Shown: positions 8,653-17,930, numbered from the stretch's first letter. The stretch is 64,000 nucleotides of DNA from UBA1723 sp045641625 (GCA_045641625.1 JAZUHH010000003.1:54817-118816); one strand, 5' to 3'. The notes: a model not told the origin generated them from the letters alone. A program made the numbers and translations.

Positions 8653-9234
8653 ATGAGAATTGCGCTGTTCTTCGGTTCTTTCAACCCGATCCATATCGGT
8701 CATTTGGCTTTGGCCAACTATGTGGCAGAGTACGGAGGTGTTGATGAAGTGCAGATTGTCGTTTCTCCGTTGAATCCATTGAAGAAGGCCAGTGACATGC
8801 TGCCCGATGAGGTGAGGTTCGATATGGTCAGCAGGGCGGTTGCAGACTATCCCAAGATCAAGGCTCAGGACATTGAGTTCAATCTTCCCCGTCCTTCCTA
8901 CACCTACACTACGCTTACACACTTGAAAAGTCTGCATCCCGAGAACGAGTACGTTCTGGTCATCGGTGCCGACAACGTCGAGTCCTTCCCGCGATGGAGA
9001 GACTATCAGAAGATTCTGGACGAGTTCGAGGTGATTGTCTATCCGCGATTGGGCTATACAAGCCAGATCCCATTTGACAACATGCACTGGCTGCAGACTC
9101 CGATCATCGAGGTTTCTTCGACCTTCATCCGTGAGTCTGTATGGGCTGGCAAGGATGTCAGATTTTTCCTTCCTGACAGCATCAGCGAGGAGGCAAAGGA
9201 TGCAATACTAAAGTTGAATAACAAAAAAGAATAA
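8653..9234 (+). CDS. nadD: Nicotinate-nucleotide adenylyltransferase
   Basis: Converts nicotinate mononucleotide and ATP to deamido-NAD, upstream of NadE, which is also encoded in this window at 27.5-29.4 kb. The 193-residue protein has the nucleotidyltransferase motif FGSFNPIHIGHLALAN (HxGH at residues ~16-19), the segment LVIGADNVESFPRWRDYQKI and the C-terminal SSTFIRESV that matches the conserved SSTxIR motif. Start follows the gmk stop by 3 bp. Confidence 0.95.
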   Translation: MRIALFFGSFNPIHIGHLALANYVAEYGGVDEVQIVVSPLNPLKKASDMLPDEVRFDMVSRAVADYPKIKAQDIEFNLPRPSYTYTTLTHLKSLHPENEYVLVIGADNVESFPRWRDYQKILDEFEVIVYPRLGYTSQIPFDNMHWLQTPIIEVSSTFIRESVWAGKDVRFFLPDSISEEAKDAILKLNNKKE

Positions 9235-9245
9235 TATACAGAGAA

Positions 9246-10265
9246 ATGAAAGAGAAAATTAGTTCATTACTCGCAGAGATTGAGAATATCAAGGCAGAGA
9301 ATGCTGAGCAGCTTGAGGCGTTGAGAATTAAATATCTTAGCAAAAAAGGTGAGGTTACAGCTCTGTTCTCTGACTTTAAGTCGGTACCTGCCGAGCAAAA
9401 GAAGGAGATGGGTGCCTTGCTAAATGACTTGAAGAATAAGGCTACTGACAAGATTGCAGAGCTAAAGGCCAAGTTTGACAGCGAGAAGCAGGTTGAGGAG
9501 AAGATTGATGTGACTCGTACTCCGGACCCTATCGAGATTGGTACTCGTCATCCGCTTTCAATTGTGAAGAATAAAATCGCAGATATCTTTTCTCGTATAG
9601 GTTTCACAATCGCAGAGGGACCAGAGATCGAGGATGACTGGCATGTGTTCTCTGCATTGAACTTCCCGCCTGAGCATCCGGCTCGCGACATGCAGGATAC
9701 TTTCTTCATCACAAAGAGCCCTGATGTTGTGCTTCGTACTCACACATCTTCGGTCCAGACTCGTGTGATGACTAGCCAGAAGCCTCCTATCCGTGTGCTT
9801 TGTCCTGGTCGTGTGTATAGAAACGAGGCAATCTCTTATCGTGCGCACTGTTTCTTCCACCAGGTAGAGGGATTGTATATCGACAAGAATATCTCGTTTG
9901 CTGATTTGAAGCAGGCGTTGCTATATTTTGCCAAGGAGATGTTCGGAGAGGAGACAGCCATTCGTCTTCGCCCTTCGTACTTCCCATTCACTGAGCCAAG
10001 TGCAGAGATGGATATCTCTTGCAACATCTGTGGAGGTAAGGGTTGCGCATTCTGCAAGAACACAGGATGGGTAGAGATTCTTGGCTGTGGTATGGTCGAT
10101 CCGGCTGTCCTTGAGTCTTGCGGTATTGACAGCAAGGTTTATTCGGGATATGCCTTCGGTATGGGTGTAGAGCGTATCACAAATTTGAAGTATAGAGTGA
10201 AAGACTTGAGAATGTTCTCGGAGAACGATGTCCGTTTCCTTGATCAGTTCAAGTCAGCATATTAA
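9246..10265 (+). CDS. pheS: Phenylalanyl-tRNA synthetase alpha subunit
   Basis: Class II aminoacyl-tRNA synthetase alpha chain; forms an (alpha-beta)2 enzyme with PheT, which is not in this window. The 339-residue protein has an N-terminal coiled-coil arm (~1-85), motif 1 near GPEIEDDWHVFSALNFPPEH, motif 2 GRVYRNEAISYRAHCFFHQV and motif 3 GYAFGMGVERITNLKY. A Cys-rich loop (CNICGGKGCAFCKNTGW) occurs near residue 260, as in many bacterial PheS. It sits 11 bp after nadD and 31 bp before the bactofilin gene. Confidence 0.96.
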   Translation: MKEKISSLLAEIENIKAENAEQLEALRIKYLSKKGEVTALFSDFKSVPAEQKKEMGALLNDLKNKATDKIAELKAKFDSEKQVEEKIDVTRTPDPIEIGTRHPLSIVKNKIADIFSRIGFTIAEGPEIEDDWHVFSALNFPPEHPARDMQDTFFITKSPDVVLRTHTSSVQTRVMTSQKPPIRVLCPGRVYRNEAISYRAHCFFHQVEGLYIDKNISFADLKQALLYFAKEMFGEETAIRLRPSYFPFTEPSAEMDISCNICGGKGCAFCKNTGWVEILGCGMVDPAVLESCGIDSKVYSGYAFGMGVERITNLKYRVKDLRMFSENDVRFLDQFKSAY

Positions 10266-10296
10266 TAACCAGATTTATACGAAATCGTAAATTCTA

Positions 10297-10686
10297 ATGG
10301 GAATTATGTCTAAAGAAACAATCAATGCTGGAGCAGAGTACAATACGATTGCGGCCGGCACTAAGATGACAGGTGACGTCACAGCAGAGTCAAGCTTCCG
10401 TCTTGATGGTCACATTAACGGAACATTAACATGTAAGGGAAAGGTTATCATCGGCGCAAACGGCTCTATGGAGGGTACTTTGACTTGTGCCAATGCTGAG
10501 ATACTTGGAAAGTTCAGCGGCAAGATCGTCATTTCTGACACTCTAAGCTTGAGATCTTCTGCAACTGTTGACGGAGAGATCAAGACTAAGGTGTTGAGCG
10601 TTGAGCCTAACGCCAAGTTTACTGGTACTTGCGATATGTCGGCAGCTCAGCAGGGCGGACAGGCAAATCAGCAGATCAAGAAGTAA
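10297..10686 (+). CDS. Bactofilin (polymer-forming cytoskeletal protein)
   Basis: Bactofilins assemble into nucleotide-free filaments that recruit cell-wall enzymes and shape the envelope. The 129-residue product has the short repeating beta-helix pattern of the family, visible as SSFRLDGHINGTLTCKGK, VIIGANGSMEGTLTC and ILGKFSGKIVIS, with a short hydrophilic N-terminus and a Gln-rich tail. Starts at 10297 or 10306 are both possible. It is the last gene before a terminator. The next gene encodes a LytM-like protein; bactofilin and M23 peptidase genes are often neighbours, although here separate transcripts are predicted. Confidence 0.92.
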   Translation: MGIMSKETINAGAEYNTIAAGTKMTGDVTAESSFRLDGHINGTLTCKGKVIIGANGSMEGTLTCANAEILGKFSGKIVISDTLSLRSSATVDGEIKTKVLSVEPNAKFTGTCDMSAAQQGGQANQQIKK

Positions 10687-10713
10687 TAGAAATCTCTATA
10701 TATTTCAGATTTG

Positions 10714-10747
10714 AAAGAAAGACGCATGAAAGTGCGTCTTTCTTTTG
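10714..10747 (+). terminator. Terminator of the yicC-bactofilin run
   Basis: A 13-bp perfect stem (10714-10726 with 10733-10745), six-base loop and T-rich 3' side. It lies 28 bp after the bactofilin stop. Confidence 0.85.
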
Positions 10748-11085
10748 TTTTATAAGGTATGCAGAGATGGTCCGAAGATAGGGATTTTCATTTTCCCTTG
10801 TTGAATCGGACTCCCTTAATTTCATAGATTACATACTGCCGGCTGTATGTCCGCTTGCCAAAGCTTTGAATGTGGACTGCATATCTATAACTCGTGGTTG
10901 CCTATTGTTGGTTTGCCATTGCTTCCCCAAGTGAAGAAGATGCCCAAATCAAACTCCCGCTTGCACCTTCAAAACCTTTTGATTTAAAATGGAAGATATC
11001 TGTTATATGTTTGAAAATAGGGAGTTAGTCGGAGTCTTGTCCAAAAAAGTTTGCGTTGGGTTCCGTTCTTCTCAAAAAAAATTCT
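10748..11085. other. Non-coding stretch between bactofilin terminator and LytM promoter
   Basis: About 340 bp with no credible reading frame, no tRNA-like folding and no clear repeats. It may be remnant DNA. Only the promoter at its right end is recognisable. Confidence 0.5.
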
Positions 11086-11093
11086 TATCTTTG
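11086..11093 (+). promoter_or_regulatory. -7 box of the LytM-dxr-rseP-era-der run
   Basis: TATCTTTG matches TAnnTTTG and lies 27 bp before the ATG at 11121. Confidence 0.6.
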
Positions 11094-11120
11094 CCGGACT
11101 AACTATATAGTGGTAAGACA

Positions 11121-12266
11121 ATGGCAAAAAAAGAGAGTTTTTTACATAAACTTAACTTCAAATATAAGCTGACTATCCTGAATGAGAATACTTTGGAGGA
11201 GGCTTGGCATATCCGCCTCTCGCGCATTCAGGTCATTCTTTTCTGCTTCGCTATAGCAGTGCTTTACTTTCTCATTATTGCCTTTTTGATAATGAGGACT
11301 CCGTTGCGCACATTCCTTCCAGGATATACTGACATCATCGAGTTGGAGAGCAAGGTGAGAACCCAGGCCTTGGTGGTTGACTCTTTGCAGGAGATGACTA
11401 CTCAGAACCAGTTGTATCTGGATATGCTTCATCGTGTGGTATGCGGAGAAGTTGAGACCAAAGACAGCAATGCAGTGTTGTCAGATCTTGTCAATGTAGA
11501 GTTGGAAAAGGTCAAGATGGACCCAACGGAGAGAGAGAACTCATTCTGCTCAAAGTACGAGATCGACCAGAGGTATTCTACTGACTTCAAGGTTACATCT
11601 TTGAGCCAGCGAATGGTGATGCACAGACCTTCTCTGGGTGTGGTGACAAAGCCTTACGACAGCAGTATCGAGAGATATGGAGTCTCTTTGGCAGTCGATC
11701 CGATGGCAAGTATATACAGTGTGTTGGACGGTCACGTAATCTTTACAGGTTACTCGGCACACAACAGATACTGCATTCAGATTCAGCATGAGGAGAACCT
11801 TGTTTCCACATACAAGTTCACTCAGCCTTTCTTCAAGAATATAGGAGACAATGTTCACGCAGGCGAGATTCTTGCCACTTTGCGAGAGAACGAGACTCAG
11901 GAGATGACTTTCGAGTTGTGGCTGTCGGGAAGACCGTTGAATCCTCAGGAGTACATATCATTCTCTACGGGCAAGGTTATCAAGGATGAATCCGCCAACA
12001 AGAGGAAGGCCAAGTATCAGGTGTCTCCGGTTGACTTGAACAACAGTGTCCAGCCAAAGAAGCCAGCTCCTGTACCAGTGGAGAAGTCTGAGTCAAAACC
12101 TGCAGGCGAGGCTCCTGCCCAGCCAAAGAAGGAGACTCCTGCTGTAGAGTCAGCTCCGGTTCAGTCTGCACCGGCTCCTTCGACAAAGGAGGTTGCTGTT
12201 CCTGCACCTGCACCTGCTCCGCAGGCAGTTCCAGTTCCTGCACCAGCACCAGCTCCTGCAGAATAG
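11121..12266 (+). CDS. LytM/M23-like envelope protein without zinc ligands
   Basis: A 381-residue protein with one transmembrane helix (~residues 34-57), a coiled-coil stretch (~75-100), an M23/LytM-type beta domain (~165-280) and a long Pro/Ala tail of VPAPAP-type repeats (~305-381). M23 peptidases need an HxxxD ligand pair and a final HxH. Here the aligned positions read RYGVSLAV and MTFELW, so the His, Asp and final His ligands all appear replaced, and the usual YAHL is YKFT. It is therefore probably a non-catalytic regulator or scaffold, as seen for EnvC or NlpD. It is the first gene before dxr and follows the bactofilin unit. Confidence 0.85.
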   Translation: MAKKESFLHKLNFKYKLTILNENTLEEAWHIRLSRIQVILFCFAIAVLYFLIIAFLIMRTPLRTFLPGYTDIIELESKVRTQALVVDSLQEMTTQNQLYLDMLHRVVCGEVETKDSNAVLSDLVNVELEKVKMDPTERENSFCSKYEIDQRYSTDFKVTSLSQRMVMHRPSLGVVTKPYDSSIERYGVSLAVDPMASIYSVLDGHVIFTGYSAHNRYCIQIQHEENLVSTYKFTQPFFKNIGDNVHAGEILATLRENETQEMTFELWLSGRPLNPQEYISFSTGKVIKDESANKRKAKYQVSPVDLNNSVQPKKPAPVPVEKSESKPAGEAPAQPKKETPAVESAPVQSAPAPSTKEVAVPAPAPAPQAVPVPAPAPAPAE

Positions 12267-12330
12267 TGACGTTGCCGACGTTAAGCGAGTCAGTAATAAA
12301 GAAGATTTCAGCCGTTTAAAGGCAAAATAT

Positions 12331-13485
12331 ATGAAAAAGATTACTATTTTAGGTTCTACTGGTTCTATCGGTACACAGACTTTGGATGTGATCCGAGACA
12401 ACAAGGACAAATACGAGGCTTATGCAATTACGGCAGGCCGCAACGCAGATTTGCTTGTAGAGCAGATTCGCGAGTTCGAGCCAAAGTATGCAGTAATTGC
12501 AGACGAGTCGAAATACAGTTCGGTCGTTGAGGCTGTAAAAGGCACAAGGACAAAGGTGCTTGCCGGTGACAAGGCTGTATGCGAGGTTGCTGAGATGAGT
12601 GAGGTTGATATGGTTCTTGTCGCTCTTGTCGGCTATGCCGGTCTTGCCCCTACGATTTCTGCTATCAAGGCAAGAAAGAAGATAGCTTTGGCAAACAAGG
12701 AGACTCTTGTTGTGGGAGGAGACTTGGTATGCGACCTTTGCAAGGAGTACGGTGTGAACCTTCTTCCTGTGGATTCGGAGCATTCCGCCATATTCCAGTG
12801 TCTGGAAGGAAATCGTCATAACAAGCTTGAGAAGATCATTCTCACAGCGTCGGGAGGCCCGTTCAGAGGCTGGACTCGAGAGCAGTTGAAGGATGTGACT
12901 CCGGCTCAGGCATTGAAGCACCCTAACTGGAGCATGGGAGCAAAGATAACAATCGACTCCGCTTCAATGATGAACAAGGGATTCGAGGTCATCGAGGCAA
13001 AGTGGCTGTTCGACCTTACTCCCGAGATGATAGAGGTGCAGGTCCATCCGCAGAGCATCATCCACTCGATGGTTCAGTTCGAGGATGGAGCAGTCCTAGC
13101 TCAGCTTGGAACTCCGGACATGCGTATCCCGATCTCTCTGGCAATGAGCTATCCGGACAGAATATACCTTGGCGGAGACAGACTTGACTTTGCGAAGGTT
13201 GCCACACTGACTTTCGAGAAGCCGGATCCAAAGGTGTTCAGAAACCTAGCCTTGGCGTACCGCGCCTTGGAGGAGAAGGGCAATTCGGCATGCGCGCTTA
13301 ACGCAGCCAACGAGGTTGTTGTCGCAAAGTTTCTGAAGAACGAGATAGGATTCCTTGAGATGAGCGAGGTTATCGAAAAGACTATGGACGAGGTCAAGAG
13401 AAGCCATTTCGTGCTCAAGCCTTCCTATGAAGACTATGTCGAGACTGACAAGATTGCCCGAAAGCTGGCTGAAAGCTTTTGCTAA
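12331..13485 (+). CDS. dxr: 1-deoxy-D-xylulose 5-phosphate reductoisomerase
   Basis: Second enzyme of the MEP isoprenoid pathway; NADPH-dependent conversion of DXP to MEP. The 384-residue product begins KKITILGSTGSIGTQTLDVI, the NADPH-binding glycine motif. It carries ALANKETLVVGGDLVC, PVDSEHSAIFQCLEG with metal and substrate residues, and SMMNKGFEVIEA. The open frame reaches back to 12193, overlapping the previous gene, but those codons translate a Pro/Ala-repeat region out of frame, so the ATG at 12331 directly before the Rossmann motif is the start. Confidence 0.96.
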   Translation: MKKITILGSTGSIGTQTLDVIRDNKDKYEAYAITAGRNADLLVEQIREFEPKYAVIADESKYSSVVEAVKGTRTKVLAGDKAVCEVAEMSEVDMVLVALVGYAGLAPTISAIKARKKIALANKETLVVGGDLVCDLCKEYGVNLLPVDSEHSAIFQCLEGNRHNKLEKIILTASGGPFRGWTREQLKDVTPAQALKHPNWSMGAKITIDSASMMNKGFEVIEAKWLFDLTPEMIEVQVHPQSIIHSMVQFEDGAVLAQLGTPDMRIPISLAMSYPDRIYLGGDRLDFAKVATLTFEKPDPKVFRNLALAYRALEEKGNSACALNAANEVVVAKFLKNEIGFLEMSEVIEKTMDEVKRSHFVLKPSYEDYVETDKIARKLAESFC

Positions 13486-13512
13486 TTGGAATTTAATTGT
13501 TACAACGGAACT

Positions 13513-14850
13513 ATGACAGTATTGCTTCAATTTTTCGGATGTCTTTCGCTCTTGGTGATGATTCACGAGTTCGGTCATTTCATAACTGCAAAGATGTTTG
13601 GCGTTAGGGTGGAGAAGTTCTATATATTCTTCAACCCCGGTTTCAGCCTGTTCTCGTTCAAACCAAAGAACAGCGAAACCACATACGGTATAGGGTGGCT
13701 TCCTTTGGGCGGCTACGTGAAGCTTGCAGGAATGGTGGACGAGAGCATGGACACAGAGTTTGCTGGCAAGGAGCCTCAACCCTGGGAGTTCAGAAGCAAG
13801 CCCGCATGGCAGAGACTTATAATCATGGTTGCCGGTGTGTTCATGAACTTTGTTCTGGCTATAGGTATATACATAGGTATGCTATACCATTGGGGAGATG
13901 ACTATGTTGCCATGAAGGACGTGACATACGGATTCGAGTTCTCGTGGACAGGACTTGAGGCCGGTTTCAAGGATGGCGATGTTCTGGTTGCCGCTGACGG
14001 TGAGAAGATAGAGAAATTTGACCAGGAGAGCGCTCACAGAATGTTCGAGGCAAAGACTGTGACCGTGAACAGAAACGGAGAGGAGGTTATAGTGAACTTG
14101 CCTTCTGACTTCGTGAAGAAGATGATGACTGAGGGCAGAGGCTTTGCGTCATACCGTCTGCCGTTCATAGTCCAGGAGGTAATGCCAAATATGCCAGCGT
14201 GCAATGCCCGAATTTTGAACGAACCTGCAGGTCAGGAGGGCCTTAGAGTAGGAGACCGCATCCTTACAGCAAACGGAGAGGAAGCATTTTTCTCTGTGGC
14301 ATGCAAGGTGTTCAAGGCGAATCCAAACAAGCAGGTCAACCTTTCGGTGTTGCGCGGATCGGATACTTTGCAGATGTGTGTTGTGCCGGACAAGAACGGA
14401 AAGATAGGTGCGGCAATCAACACCAAACTAAGTGACATATACAATGTAACTCATACTGACTATAGCTTTTTAGAGGCTGTACCTATGGGAATTTCCAGAG
14501 GTTTCAGCAAGCTGACAGGCTATGCAAGTGACATGAAGTATGTGTTCACACCAGAGGGTGCGCAGAGCATGGGCGGATTCGGAACATTGGCTTCTTTGTT
14601 CTCATCCACATTCGACCTTCGTTATTTCCTTTCCATCACTGCGTTCCTTTCTGTGATCCTTGCATTCATGAATGTTCTGCCGATACCTGCGCTTGACGGT
14701 GGTCACGCAATGTTCGTGCTTTACGAGATAATAACAAGGAAAAAGCCTAGTCACGAATTTCTTGTGAAGGCTCAAATGATAGGAATCGCATTGCTGTTTG
14801 CGCTTATGCTGTTCGCAAACGGTCTAGATTTGTTTAGATTTTTTAAGTAG
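13513..14850 (+). CDS. rseP: Site-2 (RIP) metalloprotease RseP
   Basis: An intramembrane zinc protease that cleaves membrane-bound anti-sigma factors and signal-peptide remnants. The 445-residue product has the HExxH motif in MIHEFGHF (residues ~17-23) within the first membrane helix, PDZ-like regions between ~125 and 330, and the second catalytic motif NVLPIPALDGGH near residue 390. Another frame start (TTG at 13486) exists, but the ATG at 13513 gives the usual N-terminus. It follows dxr after 27 bp, an order common in Bacteroidota. Confidence 0.95.
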   Translation: MTVLLQFFGCLSLLVMIHEFGHFITAKMFGVRVEKFYIFFNPGFSLFSFKPKNSETTYGIGWLPLGGYVKLAGMVDESMDTEFAGKEPQPWEFRSKPAWQRLIIMVAGVFMNFVLAIGIYIGMLYHWGDDYVAMKDVTYGFEFSWTGLEAGFKDGDVLVAADGEKIEKFDQESAHRMFEAKTVTVNRNGEEVIVNLPSDFVKKMMTEGRGFASYRLPFIVQEVMPNMPACNARILNEPAGQEGLRVGDRILTANGEEAFFSVACKVFKANPNKQVNLSVLRGSDTLQMCVVPDKNGKIGAAINTKLSDIYNVTHTDYSFLEAVPMGISRGFSKLTGYASDMKYVFTPEGAQSMGGFGTLASLFSSTFDLRYFLSITAFLSVILAFMNVLPIPALDGGHAMFVLYEIITRKKPSHEFLVKAQMIGIALLFALMLFANGLDLFRFFK

Positions 14851-14877
14851 TTAATAAGAATTTTAATAATACAAGAT

Positions 14878-15759
14878 ATGCACAAAGCCGGATTCGTAAA
14901 CATCGTGGGTAACCCGAACGTGGGCAAATCTACATTGATGAACGCATTAGTCGGAGAGAGAATATCTATCATCACCTCAAAGGCTCAGACTACGCGTCAT
15001 CGTATCATGGGTATAGTGAATGGTGAGGATTTTCAGATAGTTTACTCTGATACTCCCGGTGTGCTAAAGCCTAATTACAAGCTGCAGGAGTCGATGTTGA
15101 ACTTCTCCAATAGTGCCCTGACTGATGCTGACGTGTTGCTATATGTGACAGATACAGTCGAGACAGGCACAAAGAACATCGACTTCATCGAGAAAGTGAA
15201 AAAGCAGAACGCCCCAGTGCTTTTGATAATCAACAAGATTGATTTGACAGATCAGCAGAAACTTGAGGCTCTTGTTGCGTCTTGGAACAAGTTGTTGCCT
15301 GATGCCGAGATTATCCCGTGTTCGGCTCAGAACAATTTCAACCTTGACTATATCCTGAAAAGAATCAAGGACCTGCTTCCTGATTCTCCACCTTATTTTG
15401 ACAAGGACGCTTTGACTGACAAGCCTGCACGTTTCTTTGTTACAGAGATTATTCGCGAGAAGATCCTGACAAACTATGACAGAGAGATCCCGTACTCTGT
15501 GGAGTGTGTGGTCGAGCAGTTCAAGGAGGATGACAAGCTTATCCGTATCAATGCGGTGATTTATACCGAGCGCGACACACAGAAGGGTATCATCATCGGG
15601 AAGGGCGGTGTGATGCTCAAGAAGGTCGGCATGGAAGCCCGCAAGGACATCGAGGCTTTCTTCGGCAAGAAAGTGTTCCTTGAACTATATGTTAAGGTAG
15701 AGAAGGACTGGAGAAGCAAGGACTCGAAGCTTAAGTCTTTCGGATATGAGCTGGACTAA
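14878..15759 (+). CDS. era: GTPase Era
   Basis: Essential GTPase that binds the 3' end of 16S rRNA during 30S subunit maturation. The 293-residue protein has G1 GNPNVGKSTLMNAL, the G3 region YSDTPGV, G4 NKID and G5 PCSAQ in an N-terminal G domain (~1-170), followed by the KH domain with IIIGKGGVMLKKVGMEARKD (~residue 240). It lies 27 bp after rseP and 45 bp before der. Confidence 0.97.
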   Translation: MHKAGFVNIVGNPNVGKSTLMNALVGERISIITSKAQTTRHRIMGIVNGEDFQIVYSDTPGVLKPNYKLQESMLNFSNSALTDADVLLYVTDTVETGTKNIDFIEKVKKQNAPVLLIINKIDLTDQQKLEALVASWNKLLPDAEIIPCSAQNNFNLDYILKRIKDLLPDSPPYFDKDALTDKPARFFVTEIIREKILTNYDREIPYSVECVVEQFKEDDKLIRINAVIYTERDTQKGIIIGKGGVMLKKVGMEARKDIEAFFGKKVFLELYVKVEKDWRSKDSKLKSFGYELD

Positions 15760-15804
15760 TGTCCAATGCAAAAACATTTGTGTAATAGAAAAGAGAAGAT
15801 TAAA

Positions 15805-17121
15805 ATGGCAAGTAATATAGTAGCTATAGTAGGTCGTCCGAATGTGGGCAAGTCAACGCTGTTCAACAGGTTGACTCAGACTCGCCAGGCTATCGTGAAT
15901 GAGCAGGCCGGTACTACACGCGACCGTCAGTATGGAAAGGTTTTCTGGTGCGGCAAGGAGTTCTCTATCATTGATACCGGTGGTTGGGTTGTCGATTCAG
16001 ACGACATCTTTGAGGAGGAAATCCGCAAGCAGGTTGTCATTGCCATCGAGGAGTGCGACGTTATCCTTTTTGTGGTTGACACCATGAACGGACTTACAGA
16101 CCTTGATGCCCAGGTGGCTCAGCTTCTTCGTCAGAGCAAGAAGCCTGTGATTGTGGTTTCTAACAAGGTGGACAACTATGACTGGCAGTATGCTTCTGCG
16201 GAGTTCTACAAGCTTGGACTTGGAGACCCAATGTGTGTGTCTGCAATCAACGGTTCGGGTACAGGAGACCTGCTTGACAGGGTGCTTGAGATCATGCCTG
16301 CAAAGGAGGAGAACCTTGATGAGGATTCATTGCCTCGTTTTGCAGTGGTCGGCCGTCCCAACGCTGGTAAGTCGTCTATCGTGAACGCATTTATCGGCGA
16401 GGAGAGAAACGTGGTGACTGATATTGCCGGTACAACAAGAGACAGTATCAATACAAGATATACCAAGTTCGGTTACGATTTCTACCTGGTCGATACTGCA
16501 GGTATTCGTAAGAAGGGTAAGGTGACAGAGGATCTTGAGTATTTCTCGGTGATCCGTTCGATTCGTTCCATAGAGGATTCTGATGTGTGTATCCTTATGC
16601 TTGACGCTACACGCGGTCTCGAGGCTCAGGATTTGAACATTGTCCAGCTGATACAGAAGAACAGCAAGGGACTTGTGGTTGTTGTGAACAAGTGGGACTT
16701 GGTCGAGAACAAGGATTCAAATACAACAGTTAAGTTCGAGAAGACTGTTCGCGAGCGTCTTGCTCCTTTCACTGACTTCCCGATCATCTTCACTTCAGTA
16801 ACCAACAAGCAGAGAATCTTCAAGGTTATCGAAGAGGCGATGGAGGTTTATAACAATCGTACTCGCAGAATCAGCACAAGCCAGTTGAACGAGTTCTTCC
16901 TTCCTTTGATCGAGAACTATCCGCCGCCTGCATTGAAGGGCAAGTACATCAAGATCAAGTATGTGATGCAGCTGCCTAACACAGCGGTTCCTTCGTTCGT
17001 GTTCTATGCGAACCTTCCGCAGTACGTCAAGGATCCTTATAAGCGATTCCTTGAGAACAAGTTGCGTGAAAAGTGGAGCTTGACTGGTACACCGGTAAAT
17101 ATCTACGTTCGTCAGAAGTAA
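15805..17121 (+). CDS. der: Double-domain GTPase Der
   Basis: EngA/Der contains two tandem G domains and assists 50S ribosome assembly. The 438-residue protein has G1 motifs VGRPNVGKSTLFNRL (residues ~7-21) and VVGRPNAGKSSIVNAF (~180), each followed by DTGG or DTAG G3 motifs and NKVD or NKWD G4 motifs. A C-terminal KH-like domain ends NIYVRQK. The frame is open from 15766, but the ATG at 15805 directly before ASNIVAIVGRP is the normal start. It is the last gene before a hairpin terminator. Confidence 0.97.
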   Translation: MASNIVAIVGRPNVGKSTLFNRLTQTRQAIVNEQAGTTRDRQYGKVFWCGKEFSIIDTGGWVVDSDDIFEEEIRKQVVIAIEECDVILFVVDTMNGLTDLDAQVAQLLRQSKKPVIVVSNKVDNYDWQYASAEFYKLGLGDPMCVSAINGSGTGDLLDRVLEIMPAKEENLDEDSLPRFAVVGRPNAGKSSIVNAFIGEERNVVTDIAGTTRDSINTRYTKFGYDFYLVDTAGIRKKGKVTEDLEYFSVIRSIRSIEDSDVCILMLDATRGLEAQDLNIVQLIQKNSKGLVVVVNKWDLVENKDSNTTVKFEKTVRERLAPFTDFPIIFTSVTNKQRIFKVIEEAMEVYNNRTRRISTSQLNEFFLPLIENYPPPALKGKYIKIKYVMQLPNTAVPSFVFYANLPQYVKDPYKRFLENKLREKWSLTGTPVNIYVRQK

Positions 17122-17129
17122 ATTTATTA

Positions 17130-17168
17130 AAGGGAGTGTGGTCGAAAGATTTGCACTCCCTTCTGTTT
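17130..17168 (+). terminator. Terminator after der
   Basis: A nine-bp stem (17130-17138 with 17154-17162), 15-base loop, then CTGTTTTATTTTA. It separates the der run from the sirtuin gene. Confidence 0.6.
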
Positions 17169-17187
17169 TATTTTATCCATAATTTGT

Positions 17188-17892
17188 ATGAAAAAGCTTG
17201 TGGTATTGACAGGTGCCGGTATCAGTGCAGAAAGCGGAATCAACACGTTCCGTGACATGGCAGAAGGGTATTGGCACAAGTATAAGGTCGAGGATGTCTG
17301 CACACACCGTGCCTTGGTCGAGCATCCTCAGGACGTGTTGGACTTCCTGAACTATTTTTATGACGATGCCAAGGACAGACAGCCCAATGCCGCTCATTTG
17401 GCGTTGAAGGAGTTGGAGTCCCAATTCGATGTTGTTGTGGTCACACAGAACATTGACGATCTGCACGAGAAGGCGGGAAGCTCAAATATCATTCATTTGC
17501 ACGGGGAACTGGCCACGGTCTGCTCGACAAGGAACCCTAACCTTATCGTAAAGCGCACAGACTTGGAGGATCCGCATATTACGGTCAACTCCATAGGACC
17601 AGACGGACACGGGTTGAGGCCCAATGTCGTTCTCTTTGATGAAGCCGTGCCAAAGTTCGAGGATGCCATTGATGCAGTCCGTGAGGCTGACATATTTGTG
17701 GTTATCGGAACTTCAATGGTTGTCTATCCGGCCGCTTCTCTGATTCAGTACATTCCGGATTCTACACACACATATTTTATAGACCCGAATCCGAACAGCT
17801 CGATGCTCGGCAATCCTAGGATAACAGTTATCCCAAAGAAGGCTAGCGAAGGCGTCATTGATCTTGCCAAGTTGTTGGATAAAGAGGCCTAA
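17188..17892 (+). CDS. Sirtuin-type NAD-dependent deacylase
   Basis: Removes acyl groups from protein lysines using NAD. The 234-residue protein has the NAD motifs GAGISAESGINTFRD (residues ~8-22) and TQNIDDLHEKAGS, and the catalytic His in HLHGEL (~residue 107). The structural zinc site normally made of two CxxC pairs is absent: only one Cys is visible in the region after the catalytic His (TVCSTRNPNL). Zinc-free versions occur in some bacterial sirtuins, so activity is plausible. It sits alone between two terminators. Confidence 0.9.
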   Translation: MKKLVVLTGAGISAESGINTFRDMAEGYWHKYKVEDVCTHRALVEHPQDVLDFLNYFYDDAKDRQPNAAHLALKELESQFDVVVVTQNIDDLHEKAGSSNIIHLHGELATVCSTRNPNLIVKRTDLEDPHITVNSIGPDGHGLRPNVVLFDEAVPKFEDAIDAVREADIFVVIGTSMVVYPAASLIQYIPDSTHTYFIDPNPNSSMLGNPRITVIPKKASEGVIDLAKLLDKEA

Positions 17893-17899
17893 AGCATTA

Positions 17900-17930
17900 A
17901 AAAAGACAGTCATTTCGGCTGTCTTTTTAG
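17900..17930 (+). terminator. Terminator after the sirtuin gene
   Basis: A ten-bp stem (17900-17909 with 17919-17928) and TTTTTAGTTTTT tail. Confidence 0.8.

Noticed and set aside
10748..11085. tRNA or small gene after bactofilin
   Set aside because: No cloverleaf, no T-loop consensus and no open frame of useful length.
12193..12330. Extended N-terminus for Dxr
   Set aside because: These codons are the preceding gene's Pro/Ala repeat and tail read in another frame; the Rossmann motif begins right after the ATG at 12331.
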